From assembly GCA_003220935.1 (NCBI GenBank), contig QHTT01000074.1, forward strand, positions 1 to 64,000: 64,000 nucleotides of DNA, read 5' to 3'. This stretch comes from Gemmatimonadota bacterium (lineage in GTDB: Bacteria > Gemmatimonadota > Gemmatimonadetes > Gemmatimonadales > GWC2-71-9). The first letter of the stretch is position 1. Each line of letters starts with the position of its first letter. The notes below the pieces were generated by a model that made no database searches, had not been told where the DNA came from, and saw only the letters and a list, made by a program, of their open reading frames with translations. Of the stretch, positions 26,298 to 34,362 are shown piece after piece. Position numbers and translations under genes: made by a program.

Positions 26298-27053
26298 ATG
26301 CCAGGGTACGACCGCGTCCTGGTGGAGATCGCGGGCGGGATCGGGACGGTCACACTGAACCGGCCCGAGAAGCTCAATGCGTTCGACGGAGCGCAGTGCC
26401 GGGAGCTGCACGAAGCGCTGCGGATGCTCGCCGGCAGCGAAGCCGTGCGGGTAATCGTCATCACGGGTGCGGGCCGGGCCTTCTGCGCCGGCGCGGACCT
26501 GAGCGTTCTCGGGGCGGATGGCGCCTCCCTCGTGGCAGCAGGCAAGGACGTGGCGTTGACGATCCGCTCCGCGCCGCAGCCGGTACTGGCGGCTGTGAAT
26601 GGGCCCGCGGCCGGGGGCGGTGCGAATCTCGCGCTCGCCTGCGATTACCGCATCGCGTCCGATCAGGCATCGATCGGACAGGTGTTTCATAAGCTCGGCC
26701 TCGTGCCCGATTGGGGCGGGAGCTTCTTCCTGCCCCGCCTCGTCGGCACGTCGCGCGCGCTCGAGCTGGTGTGGAGCGCGCGGATGGTCCCCGCCGGCGA
26801 GGCGCTCGCGCTCGGGCTATTCGACCGGGTGGTCCCCCACGGGGAGCTCGGGACGGAGGCCCGCCGCCTCGCGGAGCTGTGGGCGGCCCAGCCGGTGGCG
26901 GCGGTCCGCCGGGCCAAGGAAGCGCTGTACGCGAGCGAGGCCAGTTCGCTCGCGGCTATGCTCGATCTCGAGATCGCTCAGCAGCAGGAATTGTTCGCCA
27001 CTGCCGAGGCGCGCCAGCGCATCGGGGCGGCGCTGTCCAAGAGGAGTCACTGA
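26298..27053 (+). CDS. Enoyl-CoA hydratase/isomerase, PaaG-like
   Basis: A 251-residue crotonase-family enzyme. It shows LNRPEKLNAFD near residue 19, the oxyanion loop GRAFCAGADLSVLG near 60, GPAAGGGANLALACDYRIAS near 100 and GLVPDWGGSFFLPRL near 133. The Asp at GLVPDWGG, in place of the hydratase Glu, matches PaaG-type ring-opening isomerases. In phenylacetate degradation PaaG isomerises the ring epoxide to an oxepin. It directly follows the thiolase stop and precedes the diiron oxygenase by a TGATG overlap, which supports a ring-epoxide substrate. Confidence 0.85.
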   Translation: MPGYDRVLVEIAGGIGTVTLNRPEKLNAFDGAQCRELHEALRMLAGSEAVRVIVITGAGRAFCAGADLSVLGADGASLVAAGKDVALTIRSAPQPVLAAVNGPAAGGGANLALACDYRIASDQASIGQVFHKLGLVPDWGGSFFLPRLVGTSRALELVWSARMVPAGEALALGLFDRVVPHGELGTEARRLAELWAAQPVAAVRRAKEALYASEASSLAAMLDLEIAQQQELFATAEARQRIGAALSKRSH

Positions 27054-28177
27054 TGGTTCGCAAGCTCAACAACTTCGATGAGTGGATCGACTACTTCCGC
27101 TATTGGCAGGATTCGATCGGTCTTCCCCAGGGAGAGCTCCGCAACTTCAAGTTCGAGGCGAAGTTCGGAGACCAGGAAGTGCCGCACATCGAGTTCGGGC
27201 ACTACAAAGGTCAGCGCAAGTGGCCCAGCGTGATGCACATCCCCGACCAACGGATCCGGGACGCCTTGCTCAACCTCATCGTCTACCAGGGCGACACCGA
27301 GTTCGCGTCGGTCGAGCAGCAACGCACGCTGCTGCAGCACGCGCCCTCGGACTACGACCTGCTCTCGCTCATGCGGGTGATGACCGAGGAGATGCGGCAC
27401 GGCTGGCAGATGTCCTACCTCTTGTGCGCCCACTTCGGGGACGAGGGGAAGCGCGAGGCCGCAAAGCTGCTGGAGCGCCGTGCCGACGAAGGCGAGCGGC
27501 TGCTCGGTTCGTTCAACGAGCTGGTGGACAACTGGCTCGACTTCTTCACGTACACGCAGTTCATCGATCGCGACGGCAAGTTCCAGCTCACGATGCTCTC
27601 CACCTCGGCGTTCGATCCGCTGTCGCGGTCGATGATCCCGATGCTCAAGGAGGAATCGTACCACCTGGGCACTGGGAACAACGGGCTGCTCCGGATCGTG
27701 AAGGCCGGGACGATGCCGCCCGAAGTGATCCAGCGCTTCTTCTACAAGTGGATTCCCACGGCCTTCGATCTGTTCGGCACCGACAACTCTTCGTCGGCGC
27801 ACTGGGCGTACGTGTGGGGGTTGAAGGGGCGCTACGACGAGCGCGACAACCAGACTGAGCCCGAGAAGTCGAAGCTCAACGAATACAGTCGCGAGCTGTA
27901 CCGCCAGGAGATCACCAAGCTGGTCGAGCGGCTCAATCTGTTCATCCCGGAGCGCGAGCGGCAGCTGAGAGTCCCGGACACAAAGTTCAACCGCAAGATC
28001 GGCGTGCATGCGCACCAGATGTACACGGTGGACGGCCAGCCGATGGACGACCCGGCGAAGCACCAGGAGTATCTGAAGACGGTCCTGCCCCAGTCCGAGC
28101 ACTACACGATCGTGCACGACATCGAGAAGGAGCCGGGCTGGATCGAGTCGAAAAAGGCGGACAGCCTGCTGAAGTGA
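27053..28177 (+). CDS. PaaA/BoxB-like diiron aryl-CoA oxygenase subunit
   Basis: A 374-residue ferritin-like protein of the phenylacetate-CoA (PaaA/PaaC) oxygenase family. Likely iron ligands are E83 or E88 in DTEFASVEQQR, E113/H116 in EEMRHGWQM and E201/H204 in EESYHLGTGN, forming the usual two E-x2-H pairs. Such enzymes epoxidise the ring of phenylacetyl-CoA or benzoyl-CoA. The multicomponent partners (PaaB, C, D and the PaaE reductase) are not in the window, so it either acts alone or borrows a distant reductase. The ATG overlaps the upstream stop as TGATG. Confidence 0.85.
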   Translation: MVRKLNNFDEWIDYFRYWQDSIGLPQGELRNFKFEAKFGDQEVPHIEFGHYKGQRKWPSVMHIPDQRIRDALLNLIVYQGDTEFASVEQQRTLLQHAPSDYDLLSLMRVMTEEMRHGWQMSYLLCAHFGDEGKREAAKLLERRADEGERLLGSFNELVDNWLDFFTYTQFIDRDGKFQLTMLSTSAFDPLSRSMIPMLKEESYHLGTGNNGLLRIVKAGTMPPEVIQRFFYKWIPTAFDLFGTDNSSSAHWAYVWGLKGRYDERDNQTEPEKSKLNEYSRELYRQEITKLVERLNLFIPERERQLRVPDTKFNRKIGVHAHQMYTVDGQPMDDPAKHQEYLKTVLPQSEHYTIVHDIEKEPGWIESKKADSLLK

Positions 28178-28863
28178 GCAAGGCCCTGGTCATCGCGCAC
28201 CGGGGCGCGTCGGGGTACGAGTATGAGAACTCGCGGGCGGCTTTCCGGGCGGCCCGCGCGCGCGGCGCAGACGGGGTAGAGCTGGATGTGCACGCCGCCG
28301 CCGACGGCGCCCTGTTCGTCCATCACGACGAGGTGGTGAGCGGGACGCACATCACGCGCTCGAACACCGCCCAGGTGCGGGCCCTGCGGCTCCCGAACGG
28401 CGAATCCGTACCGACGCTCGAAGATGCCCTGGCGGCGATCGATCCGGCGCTCGAGGTGTTCGTCGAAGTGAAGTCGCTCCCGGAGCGGTTCGACGACCAC
28501 CTGCTCTCGGTGCTCGCGGGCGGCTCGCACCGCGGCCGGTGCGCAGTTCATGGCTTCGACCACCGCATCGTGAAGCGGCTCGGGCTCGCCCGGCCGGCGC
28601 TCCCGCGGGGCGTGCTGCTCGCGTCCTACCTGCTGCGCCCTCTGGACGCGCTGGCGGACACCGGCGCCACCATGCTCTGGCAGGAGCAGAGCCTGATCGA
28701 CGCCGCGCTCGTGGACTCGCTGCATCGCGCGGGGTACCGCATCTACGCCTGGACCGTGAACGATCCCGACGACATGCGGCGCCTGCTCGCCCTGCAAGTC
28801 GATGGGCTCTGCAGCAACTTCCCGGATGTCGTGCGTCGGGCCGTGGACGGCGCCGGCGAATGA
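28174..28863 (+). CDS. Glycerophosphodiester phosphodiesterase
   Basis: A 229-residue GDPD-type enzyme. AHRGASGYEYENS near residue 6 carries the catalytic His, GADGVELDVHAAADG near 30 the metal ligands, HHDEVVSGT near 50 the second His, and AWTVNDPDDMRRLL near 193 the typical C-terminal motif. It splits glycerophosphodiesters into glycerol 3-phosphate and an alcohol. The location in the middle of a CoA-catabolic operon is unexpected, and both ends overlap neighbours (GTGA and ATGA), so it is co-translated. No signal peptide was seen, so it is expected in the cytoplasm. Confidence 0.92.
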   Translation: MSKALVIAHRGASGYEYENSRAAFRAARARGADGVELDVHAAADGALFVHHDEVVSGTHITRSNTAQVRALRLPNGESVPTLEDALAAIDPALEVFVEVKSLPERFDDHLLSVLAGGSHRGRCAVHGFDHRIVKRLGLARPALPRGVLLASYLLRPLDALADTGATMLWQEQSLIDAALVDSLHRAGYRIYAWTVNDPDDMRRLLALQVDGLCSNFPDVVRRAVDGAGE

Positions 28864-29714
28864 CGACGCGGCGCGTCGCGGTCGTCGGTGCGGGCACCAT
28901 GGGCCACGGGATCGCGTACGTCGCGACGCTCGCGGGCTGCAGCGTCGCGCTCACCGACAGCCGTCCCGAGGCCATCCCCCCCGCCATCCGGCGCATTGGA
29001 GACCTGTTCACTGGCGGCGTGAAACGTGGGAAGCTCGGGGAAGCAGACGTCGCCGCCGCGGCCGCACGGTTGCGGGCGGATCGCGACCTCGACTCGGCGG
29101 TGCGCGAGGCCGACGTCGTGATCGAAGCCGTGGTCGAAGATCTCGGCGCCAAGCAGCGCCTCTTCGCCGAGCTCGAGCGCGCCGCGCCCGCGGACGCGCT
29201 GCTCGCGACCAACACGTCGTCCCTGTCCGTCGCCGCGATCGCGTCCGGGATGCGTCGGCCCGGTAGGCTCGTCGGGATGCACTTCTTCAACCCGGTGCAC
29301 GCGATGAAGCTGGTCGAAGTGGTGCAGCCCGCGGGCGCGGAGCGCGCGGCCGTGGACCGGGCGCTCGGGTTCGTGCGGCAGCTCGGCAAGGAGCCGATCG
29401 TGGTGAAGGACACGCCCGGTTTCGCCTCGAGCCGCCTCGGCGTGGCGCTCGGACTCGAGGCGATCCGGATGCTCGAGCAGGGGGTGGCCAGCGCCGAGGA
29501 CATCGACAAGGCCATGGAGCTTGGCTACAACCACCCCATGGGCCCGCTCAAACTGACCGACTTGGTGGGGCTCGACGTGCGGCTCGCCATCGCCGAGTAC
29601 CTGTACCGCACCCTGGAGGAGCCCCAGTTCGAGCCCCCGCAAATCTTGAAAAACAAAGTGGCGAAGGGCGAGCTGGGGAAGAAGACGGGCAAGGGGTTCT
29701 ATAGCTGGCCCTAA
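28860..29714 (+). CDS. 3-hydroxyacyl-CoA dehydrogenase, PaaH-like
   Basis: A 284-residue enzyme from the ATG at 28860. The N-terminal NAD site is VAVVGAGTMGHGIAYVATLA. A dehydrogenase signature follows, with SSLSVAAIAS, GMHFFNPVHAMKLVEVV near 137 (catalytic His), KDTPGFASSRLG near 182 and GYNHPMGPLKLTDLVGLDV. It oxidises 3-hydroxyacyl-CoA to 3-oxoacyl-CoA, the step before the thiolase. The ATGA overlap fixes the start; in-frame codons to 28539 are a shadow of the phosphodiesterase. It ends the operon, with no obvious terminator. Confidence 0.94.
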   Translation: MTTRRVAVVGAGTMGHGIAYVATLAGCSVALTDSRPEAIPPAIRRIGDLFTGGVKRGKLGEADVAAAAARLRADRDLDSAVREADVVIEAVVEDLGAKQRLFAELERAAPADALLATNTSSLSVAAIASGMRRPGRLVGMHFFNPVHAMKLVEVVQPAGAERAAVDRALGFVRQLGKEPIVVKDTPGFASSRLGVALGLEAIRMLEQGVASAEDIDKAMELGYNHPMGPLKLTDLVGLDVRLAIAEYLYRTLEEPQFEPPQILKNKVAKGELGKKTGKGFYSWP

Positions 29715-29752
29715 TTAACCGAACACGATCCTGGTTCTCCGAGCGTAACGCC

Positions 29753-31219
29753 ATGCGCAGAATCCTCGTCGCCATCATCGCCGCGGCCCTCGTTGTGCTC
29801 GCCGCCGTCCTGATCATCCGCACCAATCGATTCCACTCGCGGCAACTCGCGGTAGAGCCGATACCACCACTGCTGCTCGACACCGCGGCCGCCGCCGAGC
29901 GGCTGGCGGGCGCGTTGCGGTTTCGCACGATCTCGAATCAGGACTCCACGCAGTTCGACGCCGCGGAGTTCCGGCGGTTTCAGGACTATCTGCGGACCAG
30001 CTTCCCAAGGCTCCACGCACGGCTCGGACGCGAGGTCACGGGCGGGTTCAGCGTGCTGTACGAGTGGCGCGGCTCGGACACTACACTGAAGCCGATCCTG
30101 CTCATGGCGCACCAGGACGTCGTGCCGGTCGAGCCGGGCACGGAGGGCCGCTGGACGGAGCCGCCGTTCGCGGGCCGGATTTCGGGCGGCTTCGTGTGGG
30201 GCCGCGGCGCGATGGACGACAAGGGCAACCTGATGGCGCTGCTCGAGGCCGTGGAGCGGCTGGTCGGCGGGGGCGCCGCTCCACGGCGCACGATCTACCT
30301 GGCGTTCGGGCATGACGAGGAGTTGGGGGGCACTCGGGGCGCGGCGCGCACGGCCGCGTTGCTGGCGGGGCGCCACGTGCAGCTCGAGTACGTGCTCGAC
30401 GAAGGAGGCGCGATCACGACCGGGCTGATCGCGGGCGTGACGGCGCCCGTGGCGGTCGTGGGTATCGCGGAAAAGGGGTATGTCAGTCTCGAGTTGACGG
30501 CGCACGCCACGGGCGGGCATTCATCCATGCCGCCGGCGCACACCGCCGTAGGTATGCTGAGCGCCGCTGTGGCGCGCCTCGAGGCCAACAAGATGCCGCG
30601 GGCGATTCGCGGGGCCACGGCCGCGATGCTCGACTACATCGGGCCTGAGATGCCCTACTCGCGCCGCCTCGCCCTCGCCAACCAATGGCTGTTCGGGCCG
30701 GTGATTAGGGGCAGCTTCGGCGCCACGCCGAGCGGCGACGCGATGCTGCGCACCACGACCGCGCCGACGATCTTCCAGGCCGGCGTCAAGGACAACGTCT
30801 TGCCCTCCACGGCTCGAGCGGTGGTCAATTTCCGCCTCCTCCCCGGCGACTCGGTCGCGACCGTGCTGGACCACGCGCGGCGCGTGGTCGCCGACACCCA
30901 GGTGACCGTCGCGGTCCTCGGCGCCTCAGCCACCGAGCCATCCCCCGTGTCGCCCACTTCGTCGGAGGACTTCGCCGTCGTGCAGCGTACGATTCGCCAG
31001 GTGGCGCCGGGAACCGTCGTCACGCCGTGGCTCGTCGTGGGTGGGACCGACGCCAAGCACTTCGCGGGGTTGACGTCCAACGTCTACCGGGCAGGGGTTG
31101 GGGTGATCGGTCCGGACGACTTGAAGCGCGTGCACGGCATCGACGAGCGCGTCGACGTGAAGGACTACGCGCGAACCATCGCCTTCTACGTGCAGCTGAT
31201 TCGGAACTCGGCGTTCTGA
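29753..31219 (+). CDS. M20 family carboxypeptidase (PM20D1-like)
   Basis: A 488-residue zinc metallopeptidase. An N-terminal membrane anchor (LVAIIAAALVVLAAVLIIR, residues 5-23) precedes the catalytic domain. Its metal motifs are LMAHQDVVPVEPG near 118, FVWGRGAMDDKGNL near 148 and AFGHDEELGGTRG near 185, followed by a dimerisation domain and HFAGLTSNVYRAG near 442. PM20D1-like enzymes cleave or form N-acyl amino acids; peptide substrates are also possible. It stands alone with its own upstream gap of 38 nt. Confidence 0.9.
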   Translation: MRRILVAIIAAALVVLAAVLIIRTNRFHSRQLAVEPIPPLLLDTAAAAERLAGALRFRTISNQDSTQFDAAEFRRFQDYLRTSFPRLHARLGREVTGGFSVLYEWRGSDTTLKPILLMAHQDVVPVEPGTEGRWTEPPFAGRISGGFVWGRGAMDDKGNLMALLEAVERLVGGGAAPRRTIYLAFGHDEELGGTRGAARTAALLAGRHVQLEYVLDEGGAITTGLIAGVTAPVAVVGIAEKGYVSLELTAHATGGHSSMPPAHTAVGMLSAAVARLEANKMPRAIRGATAAMLDYIGPEMPYSRRLALANQWLFGPVIRGSFGATPSGDAMLRTTTAPTIFQAGVKDNVLPSTARAVVNFRLLPGDSVATVLDHARRVVADTQVTVAVLGASATEPSPVSPTSSEDFAVVQRTIRQVAPGTVVTPWLVVGGTDAKHFAGLTSNVYRAGVGVIGPDDLKRVHGIDERVDVKDYARTIAFYVQLIRNSAF

Positions 31220-31279
31220 GCCGGGCTCGTCGGCGGGCAGATCGTTGCCATTGTGGCTACAAGTAGCTACATTGCATCC

Positions 31280-31567
31280 ATGGCGTCGGTGGGCATTCGT
31301 GATCTCAAGAATCACCTGAGCCGCTACGTGCGACGCGTGGAGGCCGGCGAGCGCGTCCGCGTCACCGATCGGGGCCGTGTCGTCGCCGAGCTCGTCCGTC
31401 CGACCAGCGGCGCTGCGACCCGGCGGTCGCGCTACGAGGAGCTGGTCGCGGCAGGTGTCGTCCGCCCGGCCCTCGAGCGCGGCGATCCCCTCGCCGATCT
31501 CCCGCGGCTGCGGTTGCCGCCCGGCATGGCGGCTGCGCTGGTGGCCGAAGATCGTGGCGAGCGGTAA
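31280..31567 (+). CDS. Phd/YefM-type antitoxin
   Basis: A 95-residue protein starting MASVGIRDLKNHLSRYVRRV, the DNA-binding signature of the prevent-host-death family (residues 3-20), followed by RVRVTDRGRVVAELV. The C-terminal half should wrap the partner PIN toxin. The start at 31280 follows a GTAGCTAC palindrome (31263-31270) that could be the autoregulatory operator. It overlaps the toxin gene by 14 nt, as is usual for toxin-antitoxin pairs. Confidence 0.9.
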   Translation: MASVGIRDLKNHLSRYVRRVEAGERVRVTDRGRVVAELVRPTSGAATRRSRYEELVAAGVVRPALERGDPLADLPRLRLPPGMAAALVAEDRGER

Positions 31568-32009
31568 GCGGCGGCGCGGGGCGGCCACTGCCGCAGCGGC
31601 GCGGTACATCGAGTCGAGCGCGCTCCTCGCCAGCTTCCTGGAAGCCGATGTGGTAGCGCAACGGGCGATTCGTGCCCGCGGGCGCCGCATGACGTCGGCG
31701 TTGACCGTGGCGGAAGCTCAGCGCGCCCTGCTGCGCGCGCGCCTGGTGGGCCGGTTGACCGAAGATCAGGAGCGGCGCGCCCTGCGCGGCCTCCAGACCT
31801 TCGCTCGGCGCTGCGAGCTGATCGCCGTGTCGGACGACGTGCTCGCCCGGGCGGGCCGCCCGTTTCCGGTCGAGCCGGTCCGCACGCTCGATGCCATCCA
31901 TCTTGCCTCGGTCGAGCTCTTGGGCGAGCCGCCGCAGCTGATGACGGTGGTCACCCGGGACGGCCGCGTGGCGGATACCGCCCGGGCCCTGGGACATCCG
32001 GTCGCTTAA
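31554..32009 (+). CDS. PIN-domain toxin (VapC-like ribonuclease)
   Basis: A 151-residue PIN protein from the GTG at 31554. The conserved acidic positions sit in YIESSALLASFLE (first acidic site is Glu instead of the usual Asp), SALTVAEAQRAL and RTLDAIHLASVELL, with VVTRDGRVADTA near the end. VapC-type toxins cut RNA, often tRNA. The substituted first acidic residue may weaken or alter metal binding. The start choice is moderate; the family normally begins just before YI(D/E)SSAL, and several upstream codons are Arg-rich. Confidence 0.82.
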   Translation: MASGKRRRGAATAAAARYIESSALLASFLEADVVAQRAIRARGRRMTSALTVAEAQRALLRARLVGRLTEDQERRALRGLQTFARRCELIAVSDDVLARAGRPFPVEPVRTLDAIHLASVELLGEPPQLMTVVTRDGRVADTARALGHPVA

Positions 32010-32038
32010 CAGGGTGCTGAAAGCGGGTTCGCGTCTGA

Positions 32039-32135
32039 GTTCCCATCCTGAAGGATGGGCTCGGCCAGGCACAACGCTGAAGCGTAGTGTGCTTCAGCAC
32101 AGTGCATCGCCGAGCCCACGCTTCAGCGTGGGAAC
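32039..32135. repeat. Multi-hairpin 'cloverleaf' repeat, copy B
   Basis: A 97-bp element bounded by GTTCCC and GGGAAC with the inner pair GCTCGGC / GCCGAGC, as in copy A. It contains four hairpins, each tipped by CTGAAG or CTTCAG: CCATCCTGAAGGATGG, ACGCTGAAGCGT, TGTGCTTCAGCACA and CCACGCTTCAGCGTGG. It lies between the convergent ends of the toxin gene and the next lipoprotein gene. Confidence 0.75.
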
Positions 32136-32136
32136 C

Positions 32137-32763
32137 TCAGGACGCGGGACGGAAGAACTGATACTCAGGATCTGATGGCGTCAGTGCCGGAGCGCGCCCG
32201 AAGTTCGCCCGGTGCACCGCCAGCTCCACCCCGCGCTCCGAGATCGCGAACCCGCCGACCATGCCGGCGTTCAGAAGCGACACCAGTGTCGGGTGGCCTG
32301 CTTCGCCATCACTCCACGCGTACGTACCGGCGGACGTGTCCGACACCGTTTGCGAGCCACCTTCCGCGTCCTCGTAGCGCCGCGTGATGACCATGGCGTA
32401 GGCGGCGTGGTGCAGCTCCGTGCACTTCGGTAGGCGGTACTGGGTGCCGTCGGGCAGCGTGACCACGCCGCTTGTGTCGACATGGGCGCCGTTGGGAATC
32501 CCGTGGACACAGGACTCCGGCATCCAGCCGGCGGGGGTGGCTGCGAACGGCTCGGGCGAAGCCTCCTCGAGCGTCAGACTCCCTCCCACGAAGGTGACTC
32601 GGGTGCCGGTGGAGTCGACTTGGGCACAACAGGGCAGAACCGTGCCATTCACGGCAACGAGGTCATAGCGGCCGGCGATGCTCGGCGGATCCCCGGAATC
32701 GACCAGCCCGCACGCGCCGATGCTCAGCAGCGCCATCCCGATCGTCATCACCCGAAGCGCCAT
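32137..32763 (-). CDS. Putative lipoprotein of unknown function
   Basis: A 208-residue protein from the ATG at 32763. The signal peptide LRVMTIGMALLSIGAC ends in a lipobox Cys. The mature part is mostly beta and begins with IAGRYDLVAVNGTVLPCC, a pattern seen in many small beta-barrel surface lipoproteins of this kind of genome. Two later stretches, PDGTQYRLPKCTELHH and VSDTSAGTYAWSDG, show no recognised motif. A GAGG ribosome site precedes the start. It is followed downstream by repeat copy B. Function unknown. Confidence 0.7.
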   Translation of the reverse strand: MALRVMTIGMALLSIGACGLVDSGDPPSIAGRYDLVAVNGTVLPCCAQVDSTGTRVTFVGGSLTLEEASPEPFAATPAGWMPESCVHGIPNGAHVDTSGVVTLPDGTQYRLPKCTELHHAAYAMVITRRYEDAEGGSQTVSDTSAGTYAWSDGEAGHPTLVSLLNAGMVGGFAISERGVELAVHRANFGRAPALTPSDPEYQFFRPAS

Positions 32764-32767
32764 CGTG

Positions 32768-33259
32768 TCACCTCGCTGCAACGGTTTCAGAGAACGCGCG
32801 GCCGCTGCCCTGGACGGACCCCCACTGCCGCGGCTCGATGTAATCCACGAGGTCGTTGTCTCGGATCGCGGTGGGTGCGCCGGGCGGCATGCGAACGTGG
32901 GCGGCGCCGATCAACCCCCAGTAGTCGAGGACCGCGACACAGTGCGCGGCCAGGAGATCGAACCCCTGCTCGATCGCGCTGGCCGGCACCGCCGCCCGCC
33001 GTCCCGTCTTGAGGGCGCGCGCCGAGTCGGGGGCCTTGAACGCGACCACCGCGTGCCCGTCCCGTTGAGCGATGACCTGCTCCAGAGCAGTCGCGCTCGT
33101 GTCCCACGGCCGCGGCTCGGGCGGAACGTCCATCGCCACTCCGGGCACGTCTTGCACGTGGGCGACAAACTGGGAAGGACAAGCCTCGGTCGCCGCCTGC
33201 GGATCCGCGCAGGCCCCGACCACGGCGAAGATGACGACGCCGGCGGTCGTGAATCTCAT
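32768..33259 (-). CDS. Secreted protein resembling a protease propeptide/inhibitor I9 domain
   Basis: A 163-residue secreted protein from the ATG at 33259. The N-terminal signal segment is FTTAGVVIFAVVGACA, with a possible lipobox Cys. The body contains FVAHVQDVPG, an Ala-rich central helix (SAIEQGFDLLAAHCVAVLDY) and a C-terminal IRDNDLVDYIEPRQWGS. This layout resembles a stand-alone subtilisin propeptide or I9-type inhibitor, without an attached protease. The link is by eye only and could be wrong. It lies 4 nt before the next minus-strand lipoprotein, so they are probably co-transcribed. Confidence 0.5.
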   Translation of the reverse strand: MRFTTAGVVIFAVVGACADPQAATEACPSQFVAHVQDVPGVAMDVPPEPRPWDTSATALEQVIAQRDGHAVVAFKAPDSARALKTGRRAAVPASAIEQGFDLLAAHCVAVLDYWGLIGAAHVRMPPGAPTAIRDNDLVDYIEPRQWGSVQGSGRAFSETVAAR

Positions 33260-33471
33260 GATGAGCGGAGCCTCGGACGATGGTACCCCGTTCAAAACTA
33301 TACCACCCGCTGGCGCTGCAGCGTCACATCGACAAGGCACACCGAGTGCTCGCGTCTGGATCAACATGTTGCGGGGACGCGACGGCGCATTGTCGGGATG
33401 CCTCGGTGGCGCTCAGGACGGCGTGCCGCCCGGTTGAGTAAGCACTGGTCACGCCGTAGGTTCTGCGCCTC

Positions 33472-34362
33472 ATGGCCCGCCCTTCCCCTACAACCGTTCC
33501 GCCTCTGACGCGCATCACCGACGTCCACATCCACATCCAGCCATGGCGTGAGCTCAAGCCGCAGGTGCTCGAGGTGTTGTGGCGCGGCAAGGAAGCCGAG
33601 CGTGACCGGCTGATCCAGCTGATGGAGGACCCACGCGCCCTACTCGAGGTCATGGACGGCGCGGGTGTGTGGCGCGCGGGCCTCGTGAACTATCCCTCGC
33701 CCGACGTCATGGGCTTCACCGACGCCACCAACACCTTCGCTGCGACGTACGCGCGCGCGAACCCCGAGCGCCTGCTCCCGTACGGAGGCGTGCACCCGCG
33801 GTTCACTAGGGACCCGCGCGGGGACGTGGACCGGCTCATCGATCTCGGAATCCGGCTGCTCAAGATCCATCCGCCGCACCAGGGGTTTCCAGCCAACGCA
33901 TACACGGCCGGGCTGGACGCACTGGGCGCAATCTACCGGCGCTGCGAAGAGCGCGGCCTGCCGGTGATGGCGCACACCGGGACGAGTATCTTCCCCGGCG
34001 CCCGCTCCAAGTTCGGGAACCCGATGGAGCTCGACGACGTGGCGATCGACTTTCCGGATCTACCGCTCGTCATGGCGCATGGCGGCCGGCCGTTGTACAT
34101 GGAGGAGGCGTTTTTCATCCTGCGACGACACCGCCAGGTCCGACTCGATGTGTCCGGGATTCCGCCGGTCCGGCTGTTGGAGTACTTTCCGCGCCTGCCC
34201 GAGGTGGCCGACCGCGTCGTGTGGGGAACAGACTGGCCGAGCCCGGGCGTCAAGGACCTGCGGCAGAACATCGATCAGTTCGTCGCGCTGCCGCTCAGCG
34301 ACGCGCACCGAAAGGCGATTCTCGAGACCAATGCGCTGGCTCTGTTTCCTGCTGCTCGCTAG
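33472..34362 (+). CDS. Amidohydrolase-2 family metal-dependent hydrolase
   Basis: A 296-residue TIM-barrel hydrolase of the amidohydrolase-2 type. It shows ITDVHIHIQPW near residue 17 (metal-binding HxH), LLKIHPPHQGFPANAY near 124, VMAHTGTSIFPGA near 164, VMAHGGRPLYMEE near 200 and the catalytic Asp in VVWGTDWPSPG near 248. Members hydrolyse or decarboxylate small aromatic or lactone substrates. The substrate is unknown. No signal peptide was found. The end overlaps the start of the following secreted protein by 32 nt. Confidence 0.88.
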   Translation: MARPSPTTVPPLTRITDVHIHIQPWRELKPQVLEVLWRGKEAERDRLIQLMEDPRALLEVMDGAGVWRAGLVNYPSPDVMGFTDATNTFAATYARANPERLLPYGGVHPRFTRDPRGDVDRLIDLGIRLLKIHPPHQGFPANAYTAGLDALGAIYRRCEERGLPVMAHTGTSIFPGARSKFGNPMELDDVAIDFPDLPLVMAHGGRPLYMEEAFFILRRHRQVRLDVSGIPPVRLLEYFPRLPEVADRVVWGTDWPSPGVKDLRQNIDQFVALPLSDAHRKAILETNALALFPAAR

